From: Desmonostoc geniculatum HA4340-LM1
Lineage (GTDB): Bacteria; Cyanobacteriota; Cyanobacteriia; Cyanobacteriales; Nostocaceae
Length of the DNA: 64,000 nt
NCBI GenBank assembly: GCA_019359545.1
Contig: JAHHHB010000005.1
Location: 62,001 to 126,000 of the forward strand
Reading direction: 5' to 3'
Below are positions 10,035 through 19,359 of the stretch, piece after piece; the stretch's first letter is position 1, and each line of letters begins with the position of its first letter. Position numbers and translations under genes: made by a program. The notes under the pieces were generated by a model. It was not told the origin of the DNA, searched no databases, and saw only the letters and a list, made by a program, of their open reading frames with translations.

Positions 10035-10640
10035 TTATTGTGCCATTCGGTTAGGTTCGTTGCCCCAATTTTGATTTGTAGATGTAGAACCTGTGGGACG
10101 AGAAGGACGGGCTGGAGGTTGTGGTACTTCATGAAGAACCCCTCCTTGGGTGCTAACTTGTACACAGCTTGGCGTAAACAAAAAGATGCTCTCACCGATG
10201 CGCTCTTGATGTCCATCGAGGGCGTAAGTACCACCTGCGACAAAATCTACTGCTCGCTGAGCTTGATCTGGGTCCATGATTGTCAGATTTAATACCACTG
10301 ACTTGCGTTCTCGCAGCGCTTGAATTGCCTGGGGCATTTCTTCAAAGGTGCGTGGTTCGAGTACTAAAACTTCCGAAATTCCGTTAATTGCTCCTGGCAT
10401 ACCAATCACATTCCCCATTGGCTTTGACCCTGCTGCTATCTCTTCTCCCATTGTAGGCACTGGTTCCCGCCAACGTCGATTTTGAGTTGCTGGGGTTTCT
10501 TGTGGTGCTGGTTGGGGATTTTCTTGCTGATACAGATTTTGGTAATTATTATCTGTTTCTGGTTCTTCTTCGTAATACTCGTATTCCACTTGCTCATTTA
10601 GACCTACAAAGTCCCTGAGTTTGGAAAAAATGTTGTTCAT
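10035..10640 (-). CDS. sepF: Cell division protein SepF (Cdv2-like)
   Basis: SepF binds FtsZ and membrane and aligns the Z-ring. I start at [14 protein letters not shown] because AGGAGAG lies 8 nt upstream and the N-terminal amphipathic helix is typical; an upstream in-frame extension of 58 residues is less likely. An acidic linker rich in Glu, Tyr and Pro follows. The SepF core ([20 protein letters not shown] ... [23 protein letters not shown] ... GESIFLFTP) occupies about residues 90-175. The tail is Pro/Ser-rich. The neighbours pipY upstream and proC downstream match the usual cyanobacterial order. Confidence 0.94.
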   Translation of the reverse strand: MNNIFSKLRDFVGLNEQVEYEYYEEEPETDNNYQNLYQQENPQPAPQETPATQNRRWREPVPTMGEEIAAGSKPMGNVIGMPGAINGISEVLVLEPRTFEEMPQAIQALRERKSVVLNLTIMDPDQAQRAVDFVAGGTYALDGHQERIGESIFLFTPSCVQVSTQGGVLHEVPQPPARPSRPTGSTSTNQNWGNEPNRMAQ

Positions 10641-11001
10641 TGTGTACTCTCCTGGTGCGAATAGCCTGTATTGACTTGGCTTAGGATTAATTGAGCCATA
10701 TGCGATCGCTACATCGGTGGATACTTCAGCAAGTATATTGCTATTTGTAGCCTGTACTACGGGCTTTGGCGATGAACCGACACTTTTAGCAAGGTCTGTG
10801 CATCGCCTAAACATAATAATGAGTCAAGATTATATCCTAAGGTTTGTCCGAAGGAAAGTTCTTTTTACCCGAATTTTACCTGGCGATTGCTCTTGTCAAT
10901 ACTATATCCTTTGTTTCCAATTGCACCAGTCTGTTACAAAATTGTTGTCATCAAATCCTGATCTCTAATTAATACTCGACCGCAAGCTTGATACTAGCAT
11001 G

Positions 11002-11670
11002 TTAAAGGCGATCGCCAAACAAGATGGTTCCTAATCGTACCATCGTTGCACCTGCTTGCACTGCCAGTTCGTAGTCGCCTGACATACCCATAGATAAGTG
11101 CTGCATTTTAATGTGCGACCAGTTTTGCTCTTGGATTTCTTTTGCCAGTTCACGACATCGATTAAACACACTCAGAATTTCCGGATCGTCCAATCCTGAA
11201 GGCGGAATTGTCATCAAACCTTGAATTTGTAAAGTTTTGCATTGATTGAGGGCGGGCAAATCAGCCAAAAGTTCTGCCACACTCCAACCCGACTTGTTAG
11301 GATCGGGCAGAATTTTCACTTGCAAACAAACCTGGGGACTCACTCCTAGCTCTTGCGCCAATTGATCTAGGCGCACTGCCAGCTTTAAATTATCTACGGA
11401 GTGAATCCACTGGAATTGTTCAATGGCTTTTTTGGCTTTATTGCTTTGCAAATGTCCAATAAAGTGCCAAGTAATATCCGACAAGTCTTGCAACTGGGCT
11501 TGTTTAACGGCGGCTTCTTGGATACGACTCTCCCCAAAATCACGAATTCCTGCGGCATAGGCAGAGCGAATCGCCTCAGCAGAAACTTGTTTGCTTACGG
11601 CAATCAATCTGACTGAAGTTGGCAGTGAGGACTGAATGGTAACAATACGTTCGCAAATCGAACTGTTCAT
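11002..11670 (-). CDS. pipY: PLP-homeostasis protein PipY (YggS family)
   Basis: Single-domain pyridoxal-phosphate-binding protein of the YggS/YBL036C family that keeps vitamin B6 and amino acid pools balanced. The PLP lysine lies in LIAVSKQV near residue 27. Other family motifs are FGESRIQE, WHFIGHLQSNK and LSMGMSGDYELAVQAGATMVRLGTILFG. 222 residues is normal. Its start overlaps the pipX end by 4 bp (ATGA), indicating tight co-translation and the known functional link of PipX with PipY. Confidence 0.95.
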   Translation of the reverse strand: MNSSICERIVTIQSSLPTSVRLIAVSKQVSAEAIRSAYAAGIRDFGESRIQEAAVKQAQLQDLSDITWHFIGHLQSNKAKKAIEQFQWIHSVDNLKLAVRLDQLAQELGVSPQVCLQVKILPDPNKSGWSVAELLADLPALNQCKTLQIQGLMTIPPSGLDDPEILSVFNRCRELAKEIQEQNWSHIKMQHLSMGMSGDYELAVQAGATMVRLGTILFGDRL

Positions 11671-11945
11671 TGGAAGGTGCGTTGGAAAACACTCTGAAGC
11701 TGATCGTACTCCTGAGATTGCCCACTGCGACGCAGAGTACGCAAGCGATTTTCCAACATCATTCTAGCTTCGGTGCGTCCTATGGGCTGGAACTTAACAC
11801 CTTTAATGTCATTTGCCACCAAAAAAAACAAACGCTGGGCATAAAGTGTTGTGAATAGATCCTGGTTCTCATCAACCATACAGATCTTGTAAAGTAAACC
11901 CCAAGTTGGATGATTTATGTAAGTTTCTGCGTTTTCAGGATTCAT
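11667..11945 (-). CDS. pipX: PII-interacting protein PipX
   Basis: Small coactivator that shuttles between PII (GlnB) and the nitrogen regulator NtcA according to 2-oxoglutarate. 92 residues with an N-terminal Tudor-like fold (ETYINHPTWGLLYKICMVDENQDLFTTLYAQRLFFLV) and two C-terminal helices (TEARMMLENRLRTLRR). First gene of pipX-pipY-sepF-proC. Together with hetR in the same window it fits a nitrogen-fixing cyanobacterium in which NtcA activates hetR. The promoter should lie just right of 11945. Confidence 0.96.
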   Translation of the reverse strand: MNPENAETYINHPTWGLLYKICMVDENQDLFTTLYAQRLFFLVANDIKGVKFQPIGRTEARMMLENRLRTLRRSGQSQEYDQLQSVFQRTFQ

Positions 11946-12368
11946 TTAATAGTCAAGGTGGGGGATATGTATATGCTTTCGCAATTCATTCCAAACATTC
12001 AGACGATAATACCAACATTCGCCAGAATATTTTCTTAAAATGCGAAACTGTGGTTGTGAAGACCTTGATCTAGTTTTTAAGAGAGCAGATTCAGCTAGTG
12101 GTAGTGAAGTGGTAGTGAAGCGGAACTTGTTGAAAGCTTGGTGCGGCAAGGGAAAACACCCGATAAACTTCCCAACGGCAACGGCCAACTTTCTAACTTC
12201 TTTCCATACTGCCACAACTGTCGCCAAATGGAGCAAAATAAGTCCTGTGAATGGGCATTGGGCATGGGGCATGGGGCATTGGGAGTGCTGTTGGGGCTTA
12301 GCCCGTGCTGAGTGAGTTAGGAGTTAACAGTTAAGAGTTATTTTCCCTGTGCCCTATGCCCTACGCCC
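11946..12368. other. Intergenic stretch upstream of pipX
   Basis: No supported gene. Short ORFs on both strands overlap one another and show no motif. A GGGCATGGGGCATTGGG heptamer run (12250-12285) and TTAGGAGTTAACAG (12318-12335) are repeat tracts. The pipX promoter should lie near 11950-12050. Confidence 0.45.
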
Positions 12369-13928
12369 TTATTGATTATTCAAGATTTTCAGCGCTGCTA
12401 GCTGTGCCTGAGCTTTGTGCAGAGATTCATACCATTCTCTCTCAGGATCGCTGTCTGCGACAATTCCCGCGCCGACTTGTCCCCAGACGATGTTAAGCGG
12501 GGGGTGGGGGGATGAGGAAGATGAGGGGCATGAGGAAGTAATTTCTCCCCTTGCTTCCTCTGCTTCCCCTGCTCCCCCACCTCCCCCACCTCCCCCACTT
12601 TCATTCCCAGGGGCTAGTAGCAGGGTGCGAATTAAGATATTTAAGTCTAAATTACCGCGCCAATCTAAATAGCCGCAGGAACCGTAAAATAAGCTGCGTC
12701 GCACGGGTTCTAGTTCTTCGATAATTTCCATGCAACGGATTTTGGGACAACCTGTAATTGTGCCACCTGGGAAGGTGGCGCGAATCAAATCAATGGTGGT
12801 AGATTCGCCTTTTAAAGTACCTTTGATGTTGCTGACAAGATGCATCACATGGCTATATCGTTCAATTGTCAGCAATTCGTCTACAACAACACTTCCCCAT
12901 TCACAAACTCGGCCTAAATCATTGCGTTCCAAATCCACGAGCATGATGTGTTCTGCACGTTCTTTGGTGTTGCTGAGTAAGTCTTGTGCCTGTTGCATAT
13001 CTTGTTCTGGGGTTGCACCACGCGATCGCGTCCCGGCGATCGGTCTGGTTTCGGCTTGTCGATTTTGCAACAATACCAAGCGTTCCGGCGAACAACTCAT
13101 CACTTCTCCCCAAGGCGTTTGCCAATAGCTGGCAAACGGAGAAGGATTGATTTTTTGCAAGGTTTGGTAAATTTCCCAACCAGAAGCAGCTGTAGACGCT
13201 TGAAATCGCAATGAAAGATTTGTCTGAAAAATGTCTCCAGCTTGAATATATTTTTTCGCCTGGTTGACAGCTGTTTCATAATCTGGTTGCAATGTCAAAA
13301 AAAGTGGAGGAGATGAGGGGGATGAAGGAGAGAATTCTAGGTTGTTTCCGTTGTCGCTTTGCCTGTTGTGCAATTTTTCCTGTAACTTATTGAGTCCACT
13401 GCGATCGCTGGCGGCTAACCAAAGAATTTGCTCGGCGTGATCTAAAACGGCAAAACAATCTGGTTCGTACCAAAAAGCTATAGGAAATGGCAGGGGATCA
13501 ATTTTACTAGCGGGTAGGTGTTCAATTTCCCGTGCGACATCATAGCCCAGCCAACCCAACCAACCACCAGTGAAGGGGAGGTGAGGTGGGGGGGCAGGGG
13601 GGGCAGGGGGAGCAAGGAGAGAAATTACTTCCTCATCTCCCTTATCTCCCTTATCTCCCTCATCCCTTTGCTGCAACAATTTTTCCAGGAAGGAAAAAAC
13701 CTGTCCTAGCGATGGTGTCCACATTTGTGGGATGCCATCGACTAGTCGGGGAGCGCCTGCACAGAGAGAATATCGACTGAGTTGGGGATGTTCGATTGGC
13801 GTTGGGTAGGGACTTTCCAGTAAGGTAGCAATTCCCTTTGTGGTGGTGGGGTGAAACAAGGCAGCAAAAATTTCGGAACCTGTGCGCTTTTCTAAGGGTA
13901 GCGATCGCCAATACCAAGCCTTGGTCAT
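12369..13928 (-). CDS. Chorismate-binding synthase component I (TrpE/PabB-like) with repeat-derived inserts
   Basis: Ammonia- or glutamine-dependent chorismate enzyme: anthranilate synthase or aminodeoxychorismate synthase component I. Motifs: TGGWLGWLGYD near residue 120, the PIAGTRSRG signature at 296-304 (alanine as in TrpE, where PabB usually has lysine), LVDLERNDLGRV, then FPGGTITGCPKIR and GSCGYLDWRGNLDLNILIRT, which look more PabB-like. So TrpE versus PabB stays open. Three low-complexity inserts (residues about 89-117, 198-209, 442-477) are encoded by intergenic-type repeats yet keep the frame. Only 36 bp separates it from the upstream EcfT-like gene. Confidence 0.88.
   Translation of the reverse strand: MTKAWYWRSLPLEKRTGSEIFAALFHPTTTKGIATLLESPYPTPIEHPQLSRYSLCAGAPRLVDGIPQMWTPSLGQVFSFLEKLLQQRDEGDKGDKGDEEVISLLAPPAPPAPPPHLPFTGGWLGWLGYDVAREIEHLPASKIDPLPFPIAFWYEPDCFAVLDHAEQILWLAASDRSGLNKLQEKLHNRQSDNGNNLEFSPSSPSSPPLFLTLQPDYETAVNQAKKYIQAGDIFQTNLSLRFQASTAASGWEIYQTLQKINPSPFASYWQTPWGEVMSCSPERLVLLQNRQAETRPIAGTRSRGATPEQDMQQAQDLLSNTKERAEHIMLVDLERNDLGRVCEWGSVVVDELLTIERYSHVMHLVSNIKGTLKGESTTIDLIRATFPGGTITGCPKIRCMEIIEELEPVRRSLFYGSCGYLDWRGNLDLNILIRTLLLAPGNESGGGGGGGGAGEAEEARGEITSSCPSSSSSPHPPLNIVWGQVGAGIVADSDPEREWYESLHKAQAQLAALKILNNQ
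12498..12605. repeat. In-frame composite repeat inside trpE/pabB-like gene (copy 1)
   Basis: G-rich (GGGGGATGAGG) then pyrimidine-rich repeats flank the core GAGGAAGTAATTTCTC on the plus strand. In the protein it makes a poly-Gly, then Ala/Glu, then Ser run. The same core occurs inverted at 13620-13640 in the same gene. Confidence 0.65.
13578..13664. repeat. In-frame composite repeat inside trpE/pabB-like gene (copy 2, inverted)
   Basis: CTCCCTTATCTCCCTTATCT heptamer-like units and a G/C-rich half flank the same AAGTAATTTCTC core as copy 1, but in the opposite direction. The encoded protein segment is Gly-Asp-Lys repeats followed by Ala-Pro-Pro repeats. Confidence 0.65.
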
Positions 13929-13964
13929 ACTATTTAGAAACTTTCAATTTTCAAGGGTGGCAAT

Positions 13965-14885
13965 TTAGACTTTAGTTCCTACAGCTAGCCGTATTCCCCA
14001 GAATAAGACTAAAGTTGCAATAGCAAACCAGTCAAGGGCTTTTAATCGTAAGTCGTGCCACTGCACCCGATGTTCGTTGGGACTGGTAAAACCCCTTACC
14101 ATCATTGCATTCGCCATTTGTTCAGCTCTCAAGAGCAGATTGTCTAACAATCTCTCTGCCACTGTCATCCAAACCTTAAATGCTCCTTTTAATCCCAGCT
14201 TTTTCCAATTAATTGCCCTTGTCATTACAGAGCGAAATAAGTTTTGTACTTCTTCTAAAACTAAGGGAATAAAGCGCAAAGATAAAGTTAAAGTTAAAGT
14301 AATTTCTGTAACAGGCAATTTCAGACGCCGCAAGGGTTGCATTAAGCTTTCTATGCCAGATGTAATTTCTTCTGGTGCTGTTGTCAGTAGATACAGATTG
14401 GTGCTGTAAATCACAGTAAATATAATCGTACTCAGACTGATTCCCAAATCCAAGGAGCGGCGAGTTACTCTGACTAGGCCTTTCTCAAATAGCACGTAGC
14501 TGTATTTTTGGCGGCCGCTTGCTTGTTGTTCAACAACATTATTCGAGTTTGCTGGCTGGGTTAATATTTGTTCGTTTGCTGGTAGGCGTGGTTGATAGTC
14601 TACACCCATTGCATCGGGACTCATGGCTGCGATCGCCAGAACAAAAAACGATAGCATTAATAGCCAACCCATTTGCTGCCGCCATACTCGTAGGGGAATC
14701 CTGGCAAATAAGGTAGCAAAAATCAATATTACCACCAGCAGCACGCGCCAAAAGTTGTTAGCTAATATATAGCTGGTTAAAAAACTCATCAACCAGGCAA
14801 ACTTGACTCGCGGATCGATTTTATGCAACCAAGTCTGTGGTTGTTCTAAATAAAGTCCAAGTGGTAGCGATCGCAGTAAATCCAT
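13965..14885 (-). CDS. EcfT/CbiQ-family transmembrane protein
   Basis: Transmembrane component of energy-coupling-factor transporters, which take up vitamins or cobalt/nickel with two ATPases and a substrate protein. Several hydrophobic segments are visible (residues 28-65, 75-90, 155-175 and 285-303). The cytoplasmic coupling helices end with the conserved Ala-Arg-Gly-like motif (MANAMMVRGF). 306 residues fits. No A or S component lies nearby, as is usual for the shared ECF module in cyanobacteria. It is likely co-transcribed with the downstream trpE/pabB-like gene. Confidence 0.88.
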   Translation of the reverse strand: MDLLRSLPLGLYLEQPQTWLHKIDPRVKFAWLMSFLTSYILANNFWRVLLVVILIFATLFARIPLRVWRQQMGWLLMLSFFVLAIAAMSPDAMGVDYQPRLPANEQILTQPANSNNVVEQQASGRQKYSYVLFEKGLVRVTRRSLDLGISLSTIIFTVIYSTNLYLLTTAPEEITSGIESLMQPLRRLKLPVTEITLTLTLSLRFIPLVLEEVQNLFRSVMTRAINWKKLGLKGAFKVWMTVAERLLDNLLLRAEQMANAMMVRGFTSPNEHRVQWHDLRLKALDWFAIATLVLFWGIRLAVGTKV

Positions 14886-14888
14886 TTT

Positions 14889-15076
14889 AGAGTTAGGAGT
14901 TAGGAATTAGGAGTTAGGAGTGAGGAGTTAGGAGTTTTGACTTTAACTCATAACTTTCACCTTGTACCGCTATCAAACTCAAGTCGATAGTGTTCTATAG
15001 TTAGCAATTTTGACTTTAACTCATAACTCCTAACTCCTAACTCCTAACTCCTAACTCCTAACTCCTAACTACTAAC
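14889..15076. repeat. TTAGGAG / CTCCTAA heptamer arrays
   Basis: A GTTAGGAGTTAGGAATTAGG array (14889-14935) and its inverse ACTCCTAACTCCTAACTCCT (15020-15075) flank a unique 80 bp. The two arms could pair as a long hairpin between der and the EcfT-like gene. Confidence 0.65.
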
Positions 15077-15080
15077 TTGA

Positions 15081-16442
15081 TTAAACGCGTGTTGCTCGAT
15101 TAAGATTACCACTTTCAACATCACGAACTTTTTTACTCCGCCAAAGTAAACGAATGGGAGTACCTTTAAATCCTAGCTGTTGCCGGAATTGTCGCTCAAT
15201 GTAGCGGCGGTAGTTGTCGTTGAAGCGTTTGGCATCGTTGACAAATAAGGCGATGGTTGGTGGTTGGCTACTCACTTGTGTACCATAATAAATCTTGCCC
15301 TGACGCCCACCACGAGATGCTGGCGGCGAATGCCAACTCACAGCATCTGTTAATACTTCGTTAATCACTGATGTGCTAACACGACGTTTGTGTGATTCCG
15401 CCGCCGTTTTCACTAAATCTAAAATCTTTTCTACCCTTTGTCCTGATACGGCACTCACAAAGATTGTTTCTGCCCATTCAGTAAAATGTAACCGCGCTTG
15501 CAGACTTTTTTCGTAGTCGTAGATTGTGTAAGAGTCTTTCTCCACAGCATCCCACTTATTAACCACGATGATGCAAGCTCGACCTTCATCGACAATCCGC
15601 CCGGCTAATTTTTGATCTTGCTCTGTGACTCCATCTAAGGCATCAAGTACTAATAAAACCACATCAGCGCGACGAATCGCTTTGAAGGCCCGGTTAATAC
15701 TAAAGAATTCTGTGCCGTATTCTATCTGTTTCTTTTTGCGAATGCCGGCGGTGTCAATCAAGCGATAAGTTTGTCCGTCACGTTCGAGGACGGTATCAAT
15801 TGCATCGCGGGTTGTACCAGAAATCGGGCTGACAATTGCCCTTTCTTCGCCGACGAAAGAGTTGAGCAAACTGGATTTGCCCACATTTGGGCGTCCCACA
15901 ATTGCAACTTTGATTTCGTTAGTTTCTGGGATTTCTCCGGCAACGGGGATGTGATTAATTAACTCGTCGAGTAAATCTCCTGTGCCACTTCCATGAATTG
16001 CGGAGACGGGATAAGGTTCACCCAATCCCAATTCCCAAAATTCAGCAGCTTGGATTAGGCCTTGGTCTGGGGATTCACATTTATTTACAGCCAGTAGCAC
16101 GGGTACTGGTTGTTGACGCAACCAACTAGCAATTTCTTGGTCTGCCGTCGTCGGACCTGTTTGACCATCCACTACAAAAATTGCAGCATTCGCTTCTCTT
16201 AGGGCTGTCATTGCCTGTTGGCGAATCAGTGGTAGAAATTCAGTATCGTCGTTAAAAACTAAACCTCCGGTGTCTACCACTAAAAATTCGCGATCGCTCC
16301 AGTAAGCATCCATGTAAGTGCGATCGCGTGTCACCCCTGGTTCATCATGGACAATCGCCGTTTGTTCCCCGGCGAGACGATTAACCAGGGTAGATTTGCC
16401 CACATTTGGGCGTCCGATAATAGCAACAATTGGCAGTCCCAT
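15081..16442 (-). CDS. der: Ribosome-associated GTPase Der (EngA)
   Basis: Tandem-GTPase factor for 50S ribosome assembly. First G domain: GRPNVGKST (residues 10-18), DTGG, NKCES. Second G domain: GRPNVGKSS near 183, [12 protein letters not shown]. The C-terminal KH-like domain contains the basic [27 protein letters not shown] region, near residues 400-435. 453 residues is normal. Free-standing, with heptamer repeats downstream. Confidence 0.97.
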   Translation of the reverse strand: MGLPIVAIIGRPNVGKSTLVNRLAGEQTAIVHDEPGVTRDRTYMDAYWSDREFLVVDTGGLVFNDDTEFLPLIRQQAMTALREANAAIFVVDGQTGPTTADQEIASWLRQQPVPVLLAVNKCESPDQGLIQAAEFWELGLGEPYPVSAIHGSGTGDLLDELINHIPVAGEIPETNEIKVAIVGRPNVGKSSLLNSFVGEERAIVSPISGTTRDAIDTVLERDGQTYRLIDTAGIRKKKQIEYGTEFFSINRAFKAIRRADVVLLVLDALDGVTEQDQKLAGRIVDEGRACIIVVNKWDAVEKDSYTIYDYEKSLQARLHFTEWAETIFVSAVSGQRVEKILDLVKTAAESHKRRVSTSVINEVLTDAVSWHSPPASRGGRQGKIYYGTQVSSQPPTIALFVNDAKRFNDNYRRYIERQFRQQLGFKGTPIRLLWRSKKVRDVESGNLNRATRV

Positions 16443-16583
16443 AAAACCAGGGTAAGTGAGAGACGTAGTATATCACGTACTTACATTTTACTCACTTTAA
16501 ACTTGAAGTTTTAATAATTTCCCAGGTATTTGGATTTTAGACAATGAAAACTACCGTGCTACCAAGCGCTTCAGCAGACACGC

Positions 16584-16835
16584 TCAAAAACTCTCATATT
16601 CATCGTGATCGCCAATCCAAATCCAATAATAATCGTCACCCTTTTTTAAGGCTAAAGCTCGATACCCACCACTGATACGGGCAGACCAGAGGTTTTTACC
16701 AACTTTTTTGAAATGCAAAGATGGATGAAGTGAATTTTCCTGCCAAAGCTGATAAGCTTTCCGCGCTTGCTCTTGCATCTCAGGTGACAATTCGGCATAC
16801 GCTTTCCAAAAATCAGCCGTCACAAAGGATTTCAT
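16584..16835 (-). CDS. RelE/ParE-family toxin
   Basis: 83 residues with the fold pattern of RelE/ParE ribonuclease or gyrase toxins: FWKAYAELSPEMQEQARKAYQLW, then SLHFKKVG, LWSARISGGYRALALK, and YYWIWIGDHDEYE. The Arg in the SARISGGYRAL strand is the usual functional residue. Its start overlaps the upstream antitoxin gene by 23 bp, so the pair is translated together. A type II toxin-antitoxin role is inferred from family and layout. Confidence 0.85.
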   Translation of the reverse strand: MKSFVTADFWKAYAELSPEMQEQARKAYQLWQENSLHPSLHFKKVGKNLWSARISGGYRALALKKGDDYYWIWIGDHDEYESF

Positions 16836-17034
16836 CTAGCTCCCTAACGTTGTTTGCTGCAATATCCTCTTCTGCCTGAGCAATAAGGCGATCTAATTTT
16901 CCTGATGAAAAGTCTGCTTCAATCTGCCTATCCCACATCTCATCAAGATATTCTTGAAGCCATTTTGCCAGATTGCGAACTTCATCCTCTGGTAATTGCT
17001 TGATAGCCGATTCAACTTCTATCCGAGTAGTCAT
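16813..17034 (-). CDS. Antitoxin partner of RelE/ParE-like toxin
   Basis: 73 residues. I prefer the ATG start giving MTTRIEVESAIKQLP because GAGGTGAG sits 6-8 nt upstream; a GTG 12 nt earlier overlaps this site. The N-terminal half is helical (SAIKQLPEDEVRNLAKWLQEYLDE), common in antitoxins that pair with this toxin group. The C-terminal half is acidic, fitting toxin wrapping. It precedes and overlaps the toxin. Confidence 0.82.
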   Translation of the reverse strand: MTTRIEVESAIKQLPEDEVRNLAKWLQEYLDEMWDRQIEADFSSGKLDRLIAQAEEDIAANNVRELDEILCDG

Positions 17035-17159
17035 ACGACATCTCACCTCTCAAGAGTATGTCCATACTACCTCTAATTGAAGTTTGGAGGATATGGAATA
17101 GAAACAGTTTTGCTCCTAAACGACACCTGAGAAACGAATCAAACCACTTGGAGCCTACT

Positions 17160-17585
17160 TTAACTAGCACACTGAGATAGACTGCGAAGCCTTTTGAGCT
17201 TTTCTCCTATTCTTACTAATGCACTGTTGCTAGCAGAAAGACGACCATTGATAACTTGTTCTTGCAATTTTGTCTGAAATATCAGGACGGTATCACAATT
17301 AGCGGGGGCAAGACCACGAGCAAGCTGTTCGTTGCCTAGATTAATTGCGCTCTCCATAGTGCTAATGTCAAGATCCAATTTCTGCTCAAGCTCGCTCAAA
17401 GCAGCCTCCATCCGCGCAGCCTCTATTTGCTCATTACTACCCGTCGAAGTTTCACCCCCTGCTGATGTTCCACCCCCTGTCGAAGTTTCGGGATAAGGTG
17501 CTTTGGGTTCACATCCAGCAAGTGGAACAGAAATTATCAGTGCTATTGGAATTGTCGCTAAAGCCTTTAACCAATTATTTTGCAT
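17160..17585 (-). CDS. Small lipoprotein
   Basis: Start placed at MQNNWLKAL. A hydrophobic stretch ends in the lipobox LAGC (Cys about residue 24), so the protein should be lipidated. A repeated Ser-Thr-Gly-Gly linker (ETSTGGGTSAGGETSTG) follows, then a helical domain of about 95 residues with two conserved-looking cysteines (ANCDT, LSQCAS). No family recognised. The linker repeats at DNA level (GAAGTTTCACCCCCTGCTGA-type), which suggests it can change length. Confidence 0.75.
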   Translation of the reverse strand: MQNNWLKALATIPIALIISVPLAGCEPKAPYPETSTGGGTSAGGETSTGSNEQIEAARMEAALSELEQKLDLDISTMESAINLGNEQLARGLAPANCDTVLIFQTKLQEQVINGRLSASNSALVRIGEKLKRLRSLSQCAS

Positions 17586-18162
17586 ATCTTGATACCCCAA
17601 TCAATATTAGCGATCGTCGTAAAAAGAACTTCAAACTCGCAAACTTAACACTACTGGAAATGCCAAACAGTTTAAAGATTGTTGTCTGAAAGCCAATGTG
17701 CAAGAAGCATTATTAGCCTCTCACACGAAGCCAGCTAACTGTTTATTATACGGAAAGTTTTCGTCTAATCTTTTTTTAATCCTGATATATCAGGCATTCT
17801 AAGGAAATACTGTTTGAATGTACGGAAAACTTCTTTTTCTGATTTTAATTTAGCGATCGCACTGTGCTAGTTGCGTAAGTCCTGCATATTTAAGTACACG
17901 AAATAAAAACGAACCGCATTCGCGCAGCGTCTCGTAGAGAAGGACGCAAAGGACATAAAGAAAGAAATTACAAGAGTTTGGCGCAGCCTCACAAAGAAAT
18001 AGTATTGTGACATTTTCTTACGTCGCACCCTGGTTTAAAAAATAAAAAAGGTAGGAAACCCTACCTTTAACCCAAAAAAAGCATTTTGTAACCAAATACC
18101 AAATCAAATATCACACAGGTTTTTGACGAATCCATTGCAAAGCTATGACAAAGGTGTGACGC
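17586..18162. other. Intergenic stretch with partial TTGCGTAAGTCCT repeat end
   Basis: Contains GTTGCGTAAGTCCTG at 17868-17882, resembling one end of the AGGACTTACGCA MITE family seen complete at 41271 and 48531. It also contains a TTCGCGCAGCGTCTCGTAGAG dispersed repeat at about 17925-17950. No gene supported. Confidence 0.45.
18047..18068 (-). terminator. Hairpin terminator after the CBS-containing protease gene
   Basis: AAAGGTAGG and CCTACCTTT form a perfect 9-bp stem with a 4-nt loop. Read on the minus strand it lies about 95 bp after the stop of the protease gene and is followed by TTTTTTATT. Confidence 0.6.
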
Positions 18163-19359
18163 TTAATTGTCGGTGGATTTCGCTATTAACCCAAGTTCCA
18201 ATCCAGGCGGATAGCTACCTTCTTGTTTAATACGCTTGATTTGGGCATCTGTGATCCGCAAATTTAATTTTTGCGCTAATGCCCGCACAATATCTCCCCG
18301 GTCAATGACACCAGCTACGGCACCAGCTGGAGAAAGTACGGTAATCCAAGATAACTGGTGATTTTCGAGTTTGTTAATGATCTCAGCCACAGATGTAGAC
18401 TCGGTAACATTAGGTATTTCTGTCAAGGGACGCGCGATGTTGTTTACGGTTTGGGTTTCCCATTGACTCCTTTCAATTAAACGCAAATCGTCAATGGAAA
18501 CTAAACCCCGGTAACGTCCATCAGAAGCAGCAAAATAAACTTGTAAGGGGGCGGTTTCTAATAGGTATAAATCTGCAAAGGAACGCAATGTCTGGTCAGC
18601 ATCAACTACCCGATAGTCGCGGGTCATGGCATCTGCCGCGACTACTTTTAGCAAGCTTTCTTGCAGTGTGGTCATGTTGTCATAGCTGTTGGCGTTGCGG
18701 ACGGCAAACCAACCCAACAGCGCAACCCACAAACCAAGTACTAACTCCCTAGTCAAGAAATCTATGACAAATCCCAAAGCGATCGCACCATAACCCAAAA
18801 TTTGCCCTGCTCTTGCAGCCCAGTGTACGGCTTGGAAACGATTACCTGTGATCTGCCATAGTGCTGCTTTTAACACTTGTCCTCCATCTAGAGGTAAGCC
18901 AGGAATCATGTTAAATAGCGCCACTACCAAGTTAATTCTTGCCAAATCTCCCACCATCATACTGACTGGACTAGTATCAGGTAAAACACTGGCTACCAAA
19001 CGCAACAGGAAAAACAGTATGATGCTGACCAAGGGACCAGCGATCGCTACTTGAAATGCTTGCACCGGAGTTTTAGACTCTTCTTCTATGGCAGCGATGC
19101 CGCCAAACAAAAACAGGGTAATAGAGTTAACTTTAATCCCTTGCGATCGGGCTACTAAGCTATGACCCAACTCATGTAACAACACCGAACCAAATAGCAG
19201 CAGTGCCATAACTATTCCTGCACTCCAAGCTATAACATTCCCCCATTCTTGGTAAGCTACCCCAAAATTTAGAGTTGCCAACCCTAAAATCACAAACCAC
19301 AAGGGGTCTAAAAATAGAGGAATTCCAAATAAGGACCCAATTTTCCAATTTGTTTGCAT
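18163..19359 (-). CDS. Site-2-type membrane metalloprotease (M50) with CBS domains
   Basis: Intramembrane zinc protease of the M50/site-2 protease family. The zinc motif HELGH is near residue 63, with the second ligand region in NMIPGLPLDGG near 152 (Asp ligand in LDGG). About six hydrophobic helices span residues 10-220. Two CBS domains follow (residues about 240-300 and 310-370: VVAADAMTRDYRVV, VAEIINKLENHQLSWITVL), which may sense adenosine ligands. 398 residues matches cyanobacterial members. The substrate is unknown. Confidence 0.92.
   Translation of the reverse strand: MQTNWKIGSLFGIPLFLDPLWFVILGLATLNFGVAYQEWGNVIAWSAGIVMALLLFGSVLLHELGHSLVARSQGIKVNSITLFLFGGIAAIEEESKTPVQAFQVAIAGPLVSIILFFLLRLVASVLPDTSPVSMMVGDLARINLVVALFNMIPGLPLDGGQVLKAALWQITGNRFQAVHWAARAGQILGYGAIALGFVIDFLTRELVLGLWVALLGWFAVRNANSYDNMTTLQESLLKVVAADAMTRDYRVVDADQTLRSFADLYLLETAPLQVYFAASDGRYRGLVSIDDLRLIERSQWETQTVNNIARPLTEIPNVTESTSVAEIINKLENHQLSWITVLSPAGAVAGVIDRGDIVRALAQKLNLRITDAQIKRIKQEGSYPPGLELGLIAKSTDN

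Noticed and set aside
11946-12315. ORFs on both strands between pipX and the trpE/pabB-like gene
   Set aside because: They overlap each other, include heptamer repeats and leave no room for the pipX promoter.
12369-13928. Calling the chorismate enzyme definitely trpE or pabB
   Set aside because: PIAGT favours TrpE, but FPGGTITGCPK and the GYLDWRGNLD block look PabB-like; sequence alone does not settle it.
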